A stretch of 64,000 nt of DNA from Exiguobacterium algae (GTDB lineage Bacteria; Bacillota; Bacilli; Exiguobacteriales; Exiguobacteriaceae). Shown one piece after another: positions 55,643 through 64,000 of the stretch (its first letter is position 1; every line of letters starts with the position of its first letter). Position numbers and translations under genes: made by a program. Location of the stretch: the NCBI RefSeq assembly GCF_018617875.1, contig NZ_JACSKZ010000004.1:1-64000 (forward strand), given 5' to 3'. Under the pieces are notes generated by a model. That model worked only from the letters and a program-made list of their open reading frames with translations. It had not been told where the DNA came from and did no database searches.

Positions 55643-57169
55643 TTAGTCACGCGGACGGCGTGGGCCACGGTCATCTGAGCGACGACGGTCGTCACCACGG
55701 TATGAGCCTCTGCGATCTCCGCTGCGTCCACCGTCACGGCGGTCGCCGCCACGTCCACCTCGGCGGTCACCGCCACGTCCGCCACCACGACGATCGTTGC
55801 GACCACGGTATCCACCGCGATCGCCACCACGGCCACCTTGGCGTTTCACACGAACTGGTTCAGCGTACGAGATTTCAACTGGTGTTGAATCTGGCTCTTT
55901 CGTCAATCCACGAAGGGCAGCAGCGAGAATCTCAACTGCTTCGTACTCTTCAAGGAGTTCTGTCGCAAGTTGCGTGTAAGCTTTGAAGTCGCCCGCTTGA
56001 ACGCGTTCGATCAACTCTTCAGCTGCTTGCTTTTGGTTTCCTTCAAGTACTTCCGCGATTGTCGGTACGTGACGACGGTTCATGCGCTTGTTCGTTACAC
56101 GTTCGATTGCCTTCACTTGTCCAAACTCACGTGGCGTGATGAACGTGAGGGCTGTACCTGTTTTACCAGCACGACCTGTACGACCGATACGGTGTACGTA
56201 GCTCTCTGGGTCTTGTGGTACATCGAAGTTGTAAACGTGCGTAACACCTGAAATATCAAGTCCACGTGCCGCAACGTCTGTCGCTACCAAGATATCGATT
56301 GTTCCGTTTTTGAAACGACGAATGACTTGGTCACGTTTCGATTGCGTCAAGTCTCCGTGAAGACCGTCTGCAGTGTATCCGCGTTTGATGAGTGCTTCTG
56401 TCACTTCATCTACACGTTTCTTCGTACGAGCGAAGATGATGCTGAGTTCTGGTGAGTCGATGTCGATCAAACGGCAGAGCGTATCGAATTTTTGACCTTC
56501 GCGTAATTCGATGAACTGTTGGTTGATGTTCTCGACTGTCATCTCTTTCGCTTTTACTTTGATGATTGTCGGTGATTTCATGAAACGCTCCGCAATCTTT
56601 TTGATTTGCGGTGGCATCGTTGCTGAGAAGAGAAGCGTTTGGCGCTCTTCAGGAAGACCAGCCAAAATTGTTTCGATATCTTCAACGAAGCCCATGTTAA
56701 GCATTTCGTCCGCTTCATCCAAGATGACTGTTTGAATGTCATCGAGTTTGATTGTTTTACGTTTCATGTGGTCCATGAGACGTCCAGGTGTTGCAACGAC
56801 GATTTGCGGGTTCTTTTTCAAACCACGGATTTGACGGTCGATTTGCTGACCACCGTAAACAGGAAGTGCGTATACGCGCTTTGTTTCTCCGATTTTGTTT
56901 AATTCTTCTGCAACTTGAATCGCAAGTTCACGTGTCGGTGCAAGAACGAGTGCTTGGACTTGACGTGCCTTTGAATCGATTCGCTCAATTGTCGGAATAC
57001 CGAAAGCTGCTGTTTTCCCTGTACCTGTTTGTGCTTGTCCTAATACGTCCACTCCTGTGAGTGCGACAGGAATTGTCTCAGCTTGGATCGGTGTCGCTTC
57101 TTCGAAGCCCATTTTGTGTACACCTTTTACTAACGCTTCACTTAATTGTAAATCTTGGAATTTTGTCAA
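55643..57169 (-). CDS. cshA: DEAD-box RNA helicase CshA
   Basis: A 508-residue helicase. Q motif and [14 protein letters not shown], motif I AQTGTGKT, motif Ia [24 protein letters not shown], and [12 protein letters not shown] are intact. A low-complexity tail of about 65 residues of Arg/Gly/Asp repeats (RGGDR-type) ends the protein, an RNA-binding extension. CshA helps RNA decay and ribosome assembly in the cold. The TTG at 57169 has AAAGGAG 8 nt upstream and gives MTKFQDLQL; the ATG seven codons earlier lies before that site. A terminator hairpin sits just upstream. Confidence 0.93.
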   Translation of the reverse strand: MTKFQDLQLSEALVKGVHKMGFEEATPIQAETIPVALTGVDVLGQAQTGTGKTAAFGIPTIERIDSKARQVQALVLAPTRELAIQVAEELNKIGETKRVYALPVYGGQQIDRQIRGLKKNPQIVVATPGRLMDHMKRKTIKLDDIQTVILDEADEMLNMGFVEDIETILAGLPEERQTLLFSATMPPQIKKIAERFMKSPTIIKVKAKEMTVENINQQFIELREGQKFDTLCRLIDIDSPELSIIFARTKKRVDEVTEALIKRGYTADGLHGDLTQSKRDQVIRRFKNGTIDILVATDVAARGLDISGVTHVYNFDVPQDPESYVHRIGRTGRAGKTGTALTFITPREFGQVKAIERVTNKRMNRRHVPTIAEVLEGNQKQAAEELIERVQAGDFKAYTQLATELLEEYEAVEILAAALRGLTKEPDSTPVEISYAEPVRVKRQGGRGGDRGGYRGRNDRRGGGRGGDRRGGRGGDRRDGGRSGDRRGSYRGDDRRRSDDRGPRRPRD

Positions 57170-57192
57170 ATTATATTCTCCTTTGTTCATAC

Positions 57193-57234
57193 AAAAAACG
57201 TCTGAGTTCAGTTTGACAGATCTACAGACGTTTT
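57193..57234 (-). terminator. Terminator hairpin in the cshA leader
   Basis: A perfect 10-bp stem (57234-57225 with 57204-57195, 20-nt loop) ends in a T run on the minus strand, 9 nt before the cshA ribosome-binding site. There is no room for a promoter after it, so it should attenuate cshA. Possible promoters upstream are TATAGT (57270-57265) or TTGAAA/TAGGAA (57308-57280). Confidence 0.75.
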
Positions 57235-57339
57235 CTCAATGTTTCCTCATAGTCAACTTTATTAACTATAACGTATTTATTCCTAAAATGAAAGAAATAC
57301 ATTTTCAAACTTTTTCATGTCACCCGAACATGAGTTATC

Positions 57340-58191
57340 TTATTTCAATTTGTAGCCGTTGTCGAGTTTTTCAACTTGCTTTTCCTTCAACAACTTCCCA
57401 AGTGCCCGTTTGAACGCCGCTTTACTCATTCCAAACTCACGGTCGATCACGTCAGGAGCCGTCTTATCACCGTATGGCATTTGCCCCCCGCGTTCCTCGA
57501 TATAGTCACGAATACTCGCCGCATCTCCATCGATTGCCTCGTAGGCTCGCGGTTTCATCGAAACGAGGACCGTTCCGTCTTGCTTCACTTGTGTCACCCG
57601 GACCGTCAATGGTTCACCTAGTCGTGGCCAACGTGTCATTTCCGCTTCATGTAAAAAGCCTAGTGACTCCTGCTCCACCCATACGTTCACACCGACATCC
57701 CGTTTATTAACGACAATCGCCTGAACGTCTTGATTGTTCCACTCTTCTTTTGACGGGCGCGCCAACAAGTTCAAGTAAGAATACGGTGCCGGATCACCGA
57801 GCAACCGGCCCTTTTGATCATATTTCAAACGAATGCACAGCTGGTCTCCTGCTTGAGGCCAGTATGAGCGATTCTCCGGAAGATCGTCCATTGATACGAG
57901 GACATCTTTTTGAATCCCGATATTCACAAACACCCCCGTGTTGTAGCGGACCCCCGTCACTTCAAACCATTCATATTCATCAAACGACACGTTTGGAATC
58001 GTCATCGTTGAAGCAAGACGTCCTTCAGAGTCATGGTACAAAAATACCCGAACGGTTTGTCCGACTCCGACCTCCTCAGTCTGTTCTTTCCGATGAAGAA
58101 GTACTTCCTCACGTCCATTTCCAATAAACACACCAAAATCAGCTGAACGTTCTGCTACTAAATCAACAACCTCACCTGCACGTAGTGCCAT
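57340..58191 (-). CDS. cvfB: CvfB/YitL family S1 RNA-binding protein
   Basis: A 283-residue protein with tandem S1-like OB folds (about residues 5-60, 68-135 and 140-210) and a C-terminal winged helix (DREFGMSKAAFKRALGKLLK). This is the architecture of CvfB (virulence factor B in Staphylococcus) and B. subtilis YitL, an RNA-binding protein of unclear role. The ATG at 58191 is preferred over one three codons earlier because the conserved start is MALRAG-like. Confidence 0.9.
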   Translation of the reverse strand: MALRAGEVVDLVAERSADFGVFIGNGREEVLLHRKEQTEEVGVGQTVRVFLYHDSEGRLASTMTIPNVSFDEYEWFEVTGVRYNTGVFVNIGIQKDVLVSMDDLPENRSYWPQAGDQLCIRLKYDQKGRLLGDPAPYSYLNLLARPSKEEWNNQDVQAIVVNKRDVGVNVWVEQESLGFLHEAEMTRWPRLGEPLTVRVTQVKQDGTVLVSMKPRAYEAIDGDAASIRDYIEERGGQMPYGDKTAPDVIDREFGMSKAAFKRALGKLLKEKQVEKLDNGYKLK

Positions 58192-58480
58192 TAAAATCAC
58201 ATCCTTTTTTCCATCTATTACTGTCAGTATACCTACCTACACGCGTTCCTAATCATATCATGTTCCTCTTCAATATTCGTCATAAATATGAACAAATTGT
58301 GAACAAGAATGACATATATGTAGAATCTAAAAAAAGCCGAAGTGAAAATTCATTTATTAAAATTTTGTGACAATTTAGTGAACGGACTTTTTCCTCCTAG
58401 TATCATGCTATTGAAAACGTTATTATAAAGGAAGCGTTGAACATCTCAGGTTTCAACTTGGATCGATTGGGGGATTATAA
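58192..58480. other. Intergenic region cvfB / small ORF
   Basis: About 290 bp, AT-rich, between divergent genes. It must hold both promoters. Visible are a TATTAT -10-like site (58421-58426), a cre-like sequence with one mismatch (TGAAAACGTTATTA, 58412-58425) overlapping it, and a short GTTGAA/TTCAAC inverted repeat in the leader of the small ORF. I see no further gene or stable structure. Confidence 0.4.
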
Positions 58481-58630
58481 ATGTTTGATGTACAATCTCG
58501 TTCGTTTGCAAAACGATTCATGAAGGGCTTATTGATTGCCTTTTTTGCACTCCTCGCTTCGTTAAGTCTTATTTTCTCGAACGGTGTCGATACAAACGTA
58601 TCTTCATCCGTCACGATGACTCAAGAGTAA
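58481..58630 (+). CDS. Small 49-residue single-pass membrane protein
   Basis: An ORF of 49 codons with a basic N-terminus (SRSFAKRFMKG), one membrane helix (about residues 16-33, LLIAFFALLASLSLIF) and a short Thr/Ser-rich tail outside, with no Cys. GGGGGA stands 6 nt before the ATG, and an intrinsic terminator begins at the stop codon: both support a real monocistronic gene. It could also be a signal peptide-type secreted peptide. Function unknown. Confidence 0.65.
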   Translation: MFDVQSRSFAKRFMKGLLIAFFALLASLSLIFSNGVDTNVSSSVTMTQE

Positions 58631-58661
58631 ACGCCTTTCGGACCGCTGAAGGCGTTTTTTT
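58629..58661 (+). terminator. Terminator of the small ORF
   Basis: An 8-bp stem AACGCCTT/AAGGCGTT followed by a run of seven T. Confidence 0.85.
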
Positions 58662-58764
58662 ATTTGCCTAAAAGAAGACAGGGTTCTTTCTTCTTTTGTC
58701 GAATAGCATACATAACATCCTACCGTATTATGTTAAAACCTTTTTGAGAAAAGGAGTGTCCGTT

Positions 58765-59007
58765 ATGCTATTTTATTTTCTCACTACGGTTCTTTCAATC
58801 ATCGGATTATCCCTTTCCATTCAATCCGGCTTTTTTACAGAACCCGTCGGTACTTTTTTATTCGCCGCGCTGATTGCCATGGCCCTTTCATCTTTCAAAC
58901 AGATGCTCAGTCATATGAACCATGTGTTGGTTGAAAGAAGGAATCAGAAACGGATCAAACGCGTCATCGCCCGAATGCATTCCACTTCACGGAAGCGCTC
59001 TACATAA
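58765..59007 (+). CDS. Small membrane protein with basic tail
   Basis: An 80-residue protein with two membrane helices (about residues 2-20 and 28-47) and a strongly basic C-terminal tail (about 58-80, rich in Arg and Lys). Not recognised. AAAAGGAG stands 8 nt before the ATG at 58765; the frame is open upstream without a supported start. Confidence 0.65.
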   Translation: MLFYFLTTVLSIIGLSLSIQSGFFTEPVGTFLFAALIAMALSSFKQMLSHMNHVLVERRNQKRIKRVIARMHSTSRKRST

Positions 59008-59096
59008 CACTCGTCTTAACCGGTCAGTTTTGGTATTCTATTGAAGACAGAACAATATCGTATAATGGATTTATATCGCAGGAGGAACACACACGT

Positions 59097-59357
59097 ATGA
59101 ATGAAATCCCCTTATCGAACGAATGGTTGTTACGTTATTCGCCCGTCATGGAACTTTGGTTAAAAGAAGACGGGATCTTACTGGTCGATGACGATAATCG
59201 CATTCGCCTCACGCTTGAGATCGGTAACGACCAAGCGATGCAGATCAAAAGTATTGAGCAAGATGGCGCCTATTTTGTTGTTGATCCGGTGAATAAACGA
59301 ATCACGTTCGAACTCGAGGAAGAGGAAGAAGAGAGCGATTCTCGCTTTTGGGAATAA
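59097..59357 (+). CDS. Hypothetical acidic protein
   Basis: An 86-residue soluble protein, predicted mostly beta, with a poly-Glu stretch near the C-terminus (LEEEEEES). No family recognised. AGGAGGA stands 10 nt before the ATG. It lies 78 nt upstream of plsC and may be in its operon. Confidence 0.65.
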   Translation: MNEIPLSNEWLLRYSPVMELWLKEDGILLVDDDNRIRLTLEIGNDQAMQIKSIEQDGAYFVVDPVNKRITFELEEEEEESDSRFWE

Positions 59358-59435
59358 AGATTCATCGTAAAGAGTCGGATTCTCGTTATGAGAAGAAGAC
59401 TCTTTCTTGTTGTCATCATGAGAGGAGAGAAACAA

Positions 59436-60137
59436 ATGATTCGCACAGCTATATGGTTTTTTTCATTTTTTGCCGTTTTGCCCGTCACCGTTCCGTTTTT
59501 AAACAAAGCGAAAAAAATCGAAACTCCCGAGCGCTATCGGTACGTTCAGGATATCGCATATAAATGGGCTCGTTTTCTATTAAAGGTTGCAGGTGCAAAC
59601 GTTCGAGTACATGGTCAGGAACACATCCCTGATGAGCCTGTCGTCTACGTGGCCAACCACCAAGGAAACTTCGATGTCCCGATTATGATTACTGCCACAA
59701 AGAGACCGAAAGCATTCATTTCTAAAATCGAAGTACAAAAGTTCCCAATCATCCCACGCTGGATGGAAATGATGGGTTGCATCTTTATCGATCGCAGCGA
59801 CCGCCGCCAGTCCATCAAAGCCATTCGCTCCGGTGTCGACACGATTCAGTCAGGTCAATCAATGATTGTTTTTCCAGAAGGGACACGCTCTAAAGGCGGC
59901 CCGATGAAAGAGTTTAAAGCGGGTAGTCTAACCCTCGCCACGTCGAGTGGCGCAAAAATTGTCCCTGTCGCCATCCAAGGCAGCTATAAGTTGTTAGAAG
60001 AAAAAAACCGCATCACGCCAGGCACAGTCGACGTCACCTTCTTACCCGCGATCGATCCGGCTGACTTACCGAATAAGGAGATCGCTGCGACAGTCGAAGC
60101 AGCCATTCGTCAACAGATTGAAGGAGAGAACGCATGA
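59436..60137 (+). CDS. plsC: 1-Acyl-sn-glycerol-3-phosphate acyltransferase PlsC
   Basis: A 233-residue acyltransferase making phosphatidic acid. Catalytic NHQGNFD (NHx4D form, about residues 70-76), second motif FIDRSDRRQ, third FPEGTRS and fourth VPVAIQGS; an N-terminal hydrophobic helix anchors it. The ATG at 59436 has AGAGGAG upstream. Its stop overlaps the start of the ABC-F gene by ATGA. Confidence 0.92.
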   Translation: MIRTAIWFFSFFAVLPVTVPFLNKAKKIETPERYRYVQDIAYKWARFLLKVAGANVRVHGQEHIPDEPVVYVANHQGNFDVPIMITATKRPKAFISKIEVQKFPIIPRWMEMMGCIFIDRSDRRQSIKAIRSGVDTIQSGQSMIVFPEGTRSKGGPMKEFKAGSLTLATSSGAKIVPVAIQGSYKLLEEKNRITPGTVDVTFLPAIDPADLPNKEIAATVEAAIRQQIEGENA

Positions 60138-62032
60138 GTTTATTAATGATTGAAGGCATTCATAAAGAGTTTGCCGACAAAGTCTTATTTGATGACGTGA
60201 CGATGACGATTCACCCGGGTGACCGCATCGGAATCATCGGTGTCAACGGATCTGGAAAATCAACATTCATGAAAATCATCGCCGGTACCGAGACGGCAGA
60301 CCGGGGAACGATGCAGCATCCGAACGATTATCGGATTCGTTATCTGACGCAAAGTGTCCAGTTCGATGAAGGACAGACGATTCTAGATGCTTTGTTCACG
60401 AGCGATACTCCGTCCGTACAAGCACTGAAACAATTCGAACGTGCCCGTCAAGCGCTCGAAGCAGACCCGACGAGTGAACAGTTACTCGAACGCTTCATGA
60501 AAGCCCAACAAGCTGTCGATGCCGCTGATGCTTGGGAAACAGAAGCAAAACTGAAGTCGATTTTGAACCGTCTCGGCTTACCTGATGTGACGGCTGACGT
60601 GAACGCCCTATCCGGAGGACAACAAAAGCGTGTCGCTCTCGCCGCAGCGTTACTTGATGAAGCGGACTTACTGCTCCTAGATGAGCCAACGAACGAACTC
60701 GATGCCGATACAATCGCCTGGCTTGAGACGATGCTGGCCGATTACCGGGGAGCCATCCTTCTCATCACGCACGACCGTTATTTCTTGAATCGTGTCACGA
60801 ACCATATCTTAGAGATTGCGGATGGGACGAGTTACTTCTATAACGGAAACTATGAGCTGTTCCTTGAAAAGCGAGCCGAACGAAAAGCACGGGCGCAATC
60901 AATGGAACAAAAGCGTCAAAACATTTTGCGTCGTGAGCTTGCCTGGTTACGCCGTGGCGCAAAAGCACGTACAACGAAACAAAAGGCACGCATTCAACGC
61001 GTCGAAGACTTGAAACATCAGGAATCGTTGGCTGAAGAAGAAGCACTTGACGTATCCGTCGGTTCTAGACGCCTCGGTAAAAAAGTCATCGAGGTGGAAG
61101 ACATGTCCTTCGGTTACGATGACTCCTTGCTCATTAAGCAGTTCAATTGGATTTTCGGCCGTCGTGAACGGTACGGCATTGTCGGACCGAACGGGAGCGG
61201 GAAATCAACGCTTATGAACCTGCTCGCCAAACGTTTGGAACCGACAGACGGCATAATCGTGCACGGGGAAACGGTCCATCTCGGCTATTACGGTCAACAA
61301 GTCGAATTTGAAGATGAATCACGACGTGTCATCGACGAAATCGAGCGGATTGCGAAAGTGATTCATACTCCGGACGGGGAAACAATCACAGCCGGCCAAA
61401 TGCTCGAACGGTTCCTGTTTACACCTGATGCACAGTACAAGCCGGTCGCCAAATTATCGGGCGGCGAAAAACGCCGTCTCGTTCTCTTACGCATCTTGAT
61501 GGATGAGCCTAACGTCTTGTTCCTCGACGAGCCGACGAACGATTTGGACACGGAAACCTTATCTGTGTTAGAGGACTATTTAGAATCATTCCCTGGCACT
61601 GTTATCGCCGTCAGTCACGACCGCTATTTCTTAGATCGTGTCGCCGGGCAGTTGATTGCCTTCGAGGATGGGATGATTCAGGTGTATCACGCAGAATACA
61701 GCGACTACTTGGCGATGCGCCAAGAAGAGGTTCGTCAAGTGAAGAAAGAGAAAGAACCGAAAGAAAAGAAAGAACGTGTGAAGTCGGAAGTCGTGAAATT
61801 CACCTTCAAAGAACAGAAGGAATGGGACACGATTGAAGAAGACATCGCCGCTCTTGAAGAACAGATTGAAGCACAAGAAGCGACGCTTGCGACAGCGGGG
61901 AGCGACCTCGGAAAAGTGAATGAATTGTACGCAACAATCGCAGAACTGAAAGAATCACTCGATGCGAAGATGGAACGTTGGACGTACCTATCTGAAATCG
62001 ATGAACAAATACAAGCACAGAAAAAGGGCTGA
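60134..62032 (+). CDS. yfmR: ABC-F family ATPase (YfmR/Uup type)
   Basis: A 632-residue protein with two ABC cassettes and no membrane domain: Walker A GVNGSGKST and GPNGSGKST, signatures LSGGQQKR and LSGGEKRR, Walker B LLLLDEPTNELD and VLFLDEPTNDLD, the inter-domain linker rich in Arg/Lys, and a C-terminal coiled coil (about residues 545-630). The C-terminal extension marks the Uup/YfmR subgroup, which acts on the ribosome (in B. subtilis YfmR relieves stalls together with EF-P). It is coupled to plsC. Confidence 0.9.
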   Translation: MSLLMIEGIHKEFADKVLFDDVTMTIHPGDRIGIIGVNGSGKSTFMKIIAGTETADRGTMQHPNDYRIRYLTQSVQFDEGQTILDALFTSDTPSVQALKQFERARQALEADPTSEQLLERFMKAQQAVDAADAWETEAKLKSILNRLGLPDVTADVNALSGGQQKRVALAAALLDEADLLLLDEPTNELDADTIAWLETMLADYRGAILLITHDRYFLNRVTNHILEIADGTSYFYNGNYELFLEKRAERKARAQSMEQKRQNILRRELAWLRRGAKARTTKQKARIQRVEDLKHQESLAEEEALDVSVGSRRLGKKVIEVEDMSFGYDDSLLIKQFNWIFGRRERYGIVGPNGSGKSTLMNLLAKRLEPTDGIIVHGETVHLGYYGQQVEFEDESRRVIDEIERIAKVIHTPDGETITAGQMLERFLFTPDAQYKPVAKLSGGEKRRLVLLRILMDEPNVLFLDEPTNDLDTETLSVLEDYLESFPGTVIAVSHDRYFLDRVAGQLIAFEDGMIQVYHAEYSDYLAMRQEEVRQVKKEKEPKEKKERVKSEVVKFTFKEQKEWDTIEEDIAALEEQIEAQEATLATAGSDLGKVNELYATIAELKESLDAKMERWTYLSEIDEQIQAQKKG

Positions 62033-62063
62033 CCTAAATACGAGGAAGCCTCTCAAATAAAAT

Positions 62064-62114
62064 AAAAAGGAGGTGGATTTCCGGTGCGTGTTCCGGAAAT
62101 CTACCTCCTTTTTT
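62064..62114. terminator. Long terminator hairpin
   Basis: A stem of about 20 bp (62064-62084 with 62093-62113, one wobble) with A and T runs at its ends, after the ABC-F gene. One arm contains GGAGGTG, a perfect ribosome-binding motif, here buried in the stem. Confidence 0.9.
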
Positions 62115-62175
62115 CACTTCACTTTAACGAAAAGTACACCGCTCGTAAGGCGATGTGCTCAAATGGACTGATGTG

Positions 62176-62709
62176 TCAGTGATTTGTCATATAGCTATAG
62201 ACATAGACGTCATGGGCTTGTCCACGCTGGCGCATGTAGTTATGTAGTCGACCTTCTTGAACGAATCCATTCTTCTCAAGCATGCGTTGCGATGCGAGAT
62301 TATCGATATAAACAATGGCACCGATACGTTCAATCTCACACGTCGCGGCAAACTGAAGCGCCGCGTGAAGGGCTTCCGTCGCATAACCCGAACGCCAATA
62401 TTCCGGTCTGAGTTCATAACCGATTTCGGCGCGACGGTGTGACGGTGCCCGATTGTGAAATCCGATTGTTCCGATTAACACTTTTGATTCACGATGTTCA
62501 ATCGCAAAACGGATGATGGCCCCCGTCTCGATTTGAGCGAGCATGTGGGTAAGCATCTGCTCCGTCTCTTCAAGCGTTTGATGCGGCTCCATCCCATAAT
62601 GCTGGAGCACTCGTTCATTTGAAAAGATGGCGAACACGTGTGGAATGTCCTCCATTTGGAGGGGACGCAGTCAAAGACGCTCTGTCTCAATCAGAGGGAG
62701 CTTGTTCAT
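62176..62709 (-). pseudogene. RimJ-type GNAT acetyltransferase broken by a TGA codon
   Basis: The full frame starts at ATG 62709, overlapping the liaR stop (ATGA), and reads MNKLPLIETERL, then TGA (62673-62671), then LRPLQMEDIPHVF and on to a complete GNAT domain with GTIGFHNRAP, EIGYELRPEYWRSGYATEAL and SQRMLEKNGFVQEG. RimJ-type proteins have ETERLRLRPL at this point, so the TGA replaces an Arg codon, probably by a CGA to TGA change. A restart at ATG 62655 would give 159 residues but lacks the first strand and has no ribosome-binding site. Read-through or a sequencing error are alternatives. Confidence 0.8.
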
Positions 62710-63341
62710 CCTTTACTCACCAAATTATGTTGAAACGCATAGACGACTGCCTGTGTCCGGTCATAGACGTCAAGCTTCGTCAAGATGTTCGACACGTGTG
62801 TCTTCACTGTTTTGAGTGAGATGAACAATTCGTCCGCGATCACTTGATTCGACTTTCCTTCCGCCATAAGTTGCAAGATTTCACGCTCACGGGCTGTCAA
62901 ACTTTCATGAAGCGTCATCTCCGGGTGACGTAACCGCTCGAGCATCTTCCCTGTCACCTGCGCTGCCATGACAGGATTACCGGCAGCGGTCTGTCGAATC
63001 GCGTCGGCAATCTCGTTCGCGTTGGCAGTCTTCAAAACGTAACTCATCGCTCCTGCTTCGATGACAGGGTACACTTTCTCATCATCCAGAAAACTTGTGA
63101 CGACTAAGATTTTTGCTTCTTTCCAGCTCGCTTTAATTCGTTTTGTCGATTCGACCCCGTCGACCGGTTCCATGACAAGGTCCATCAATACGACGTCCGG
63201 TTTTTCCGCAATGGCAAGTTCCGCACCTGTCGCACCGTCCGATGCCTCGCCAACCACTTCAATATCCTCTTGTGTCGACAAAAAGGCGGATACGCCAGCT
63301 CGGACCATTTCGTGATCATCAATTAATACGACTCGAATCAT
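62706..63341 (-). CDS. liaR: LiaR-type NarL/LuxR response regulator
   Basis: A 211-residue regulator, the size of B. subtilis LiaR: receiver with DDHEMVRAG, phospho-acceptor Asp54 (VLMDLVMEP), Lys in YVLKTA, and a LuxR helix-turn-helix (about residues 146-205, LTAREREILQLMAEGKSN, SLKTVKTHVSNIL). With the kinase downstream in the same frame order it forms a LiaRS-type system for cell-envelope stress; the target genes are not in the window. The acetyltransferase pseudogene overlaps its stop codon. Confidence 0.87.
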   Translation of the reverse strand: MIRVVLIDDHEMVRAGVSAFLSTQEDIEVVGEASDGATGAELAIAEKPDVVLMDLVMEPVDGVESTKRIKASWKEAKILVVTSFLDDEKVYPVIEAGAMSYVLKTANANEIADAIRQTAAGNPVMAAQVTGKMLERLRHPEMTLHESLTAREREILQLMAEGKSNQVIADELFISLKTVKTHVSNILTKLDVYDRTQAVVYAFQHNLVSKG

Positions 63342-63343
63342 TG

Positions 63344-64000
63344 TTACCCCTCCACTTGTTGTTTCACGCGCACTTCGATCTGTGTTCCGACGCCCGGGAC
63401 ACTGACAAGGCGTAACGTTCCGCCCACTTCCGCCGTACGTTCTCTTATCGATTGTAATCCATACGAAGCGACTTGTGTATCGTCCACATTAAATCCGACC
63501 CCATCATCGTTGATTTTCAAAATGACGGTTTGCTGTACCGTACGCATCTCAATTTCCAATCGTTTTGCTTTGGCATGACGAAGCGTATTACTGATTGCTT
63601 CCTGCACGATTCGGAACAACTCGTTCTCCGTATGACGAGAGAGATGAACCTCCTCAAGACGCCAAATCAGTTCGGTTGATTGTTTTCGTGATAATTCTTC
63701 AAGTAAACGTTCGATTCCTGTTTTAAGGGTCATCCCTTCAAGTTCGACCGGGCGAAGCTGCAGCAGCAAGGAACGCATCTCGGCTTGGGCGGTCTGCGCC
63801 ATCAGTTCGACTTGTTCCATTTGTTTGGTAGCTACTTCCGGCTTCGTCCGCATCGTTTGTTTCACCGCTGTCGTCATCATCGAAATCGCATACAGTTGTT
63901 GACTGACCGAATCATGCAGTTCTCGCGCGACACGACGTCGTTCTTCTACAACCGCTTCACTCCGTGCTTCCTCCACGCTGATGGGACGGTCCCCGACACG
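63344..64000 (-). CDS. liaS: LiaS-type sensor histidine kinase, C-terminal part
   Basis: The window's right edge cuts this gene; the frame stays open to the last base. The visible ~218 residues hold the HisKA_3 dimerisation helix with RRRVARELHDSVSQQLYAI (phospho-His in RELHDSVSQ) and the HATPase part, NDDGVGFNVDD, SYGLQSIRERTAEVGG. The membrane input domain lies outside. It is followed by liaR after 2 nt. A liaF would be expected upstream, outside the window. Confidence 0.88.
   Translation of the reverse strand, partial: RVGDRPISVEEARSEAVVEERRRVARELHDSVSQQLYAISMMTTAVKQTMRTKPEVATKQMEQVELMAQTAQAEMRSLLLQLRPVELEGMTLKTGIERLLEELSRKQSTELIWRLEEVHLSRHTENELFRIVQEAISNTLRHAKAKRLEIEMRTVQQTVILKINDDGVGFNVDDTQVASYGLQSIRERTAEVGGTLRLVSVPGVGTQIEVRVKQQVEG

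Noticed and set aside
55624-55986. Open frame of 120 codons on the plus strand, rich in His, Arg and Gly
   Set aside because: It is the antisense of the Arg/Gly/Asp repeat tail of cshA; the low-complexity repeats leave the opposite frame open. It has no ribosome-binding site of its own.
62669-62677. CTT TGA C in the broken acetyltransferase, identical to the core of the RF2 (prfB) frameshift site
   Set aside because: A +1 shift would lead into the wrong frame; the downstream protein continues in the original frame. There is also no Shine-Dalgarno-like stimulator at the right distance. Likely coincidence.
1-64000. CRISPR arrays, insertion sequences, integrases, tRNA genes, phage genes
   Set aside because: Read through for these on both strands; no direct-repeat arrays, transposase motifs, integrase genes or tRNA cloverleafs were recognised.

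Overview
The window is about 64 kb of chromosome from a low-to-mid GC Firmicute of the order Bacillales, most likely Exiguobacterium. The left edge carries the first ~75 bases of a 16S rRNA gene (minus strand), and its 5' segment fits that genus. Gene order around it (rrn, ygxA, ygzB, perR, gsaB, then ygaC/ygaD, mutY, yfhP, yfhH/yfhJ, recX, yfhF) is a rearranged version of the Bacillus subtilis yfh-yga region. I see no prophage, insertion sequence, integrase or CRISPR array; this is ordinary core chromosome.

Layout. 1-8.4 kb: rRNA 5' end with two promoters, an orphan membrane-tethered PstS-like protein, ygxA, ygzB, perR, glutamate-1-semialdehyde aminomutase, an SgrR-type regulator divergent from an MFS permease, and a DCC-family thiol protein. 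8.4-16 kb: ygaCD-like genes, mutY, yfhP, a YceI protein, and an aldehyde dehydrogenase/DUF779 pair behind a promoter with a good cre box. 16-20.5 kb: a regulator-potABCD polyamine operon. 20.5-30 kb: yfhJ/yfhH, a heterodimeric ABC drug exporter (YheI/YheH, i.e. BmrCD type) behind a leader-peptide attenuator, a lactate permease, recX, yfhF and an amidohydrolase. 30-45 kb: an acetyltransferase, a two-component system, small proteins, cytidine deaminase, rRNA methyltransferase, YfkAB radical SAM protein, transporters, a PerR/Fur-box-controlled iron-efflux P-type ATPase (PfeT type), a sugar kinase, NUDIX, YihY and carbonic anhydrase. 45-53 kb: the complete menaquinone set, menA divergent from menFDHBEC. 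53-64 kb: map, a YkuI-type protein with a dead EAL domain, cshA, cvfB, small proteins, plsC, an ABC-F ATPase (YfmR/Uup type), an acetyltransferase broken by a stop codon, and liaR/liaS (liaS runs off the right edge).

How the parts work together. PerR, encoded at 3 kb, probably controls its own promoter region and the iron exporter at 40 kb. The Pot operon imports spermidine/putrescine under its own cupin regulator. The Men genes supply respiratory menaquinone. Three expression controls stand out: the leader peptide plus terminator before the ABC exporter, a terminator between promoter region and start codon of cshA, and a strong terminator between menB and menE with the menE ribosome-binding site directly behind it. 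These, the degenerate EAL protein and the dual PerR/Fur control region are the points most worth a second look. All functional names come from recognising family motifs and gene order by eye; no database search was run.
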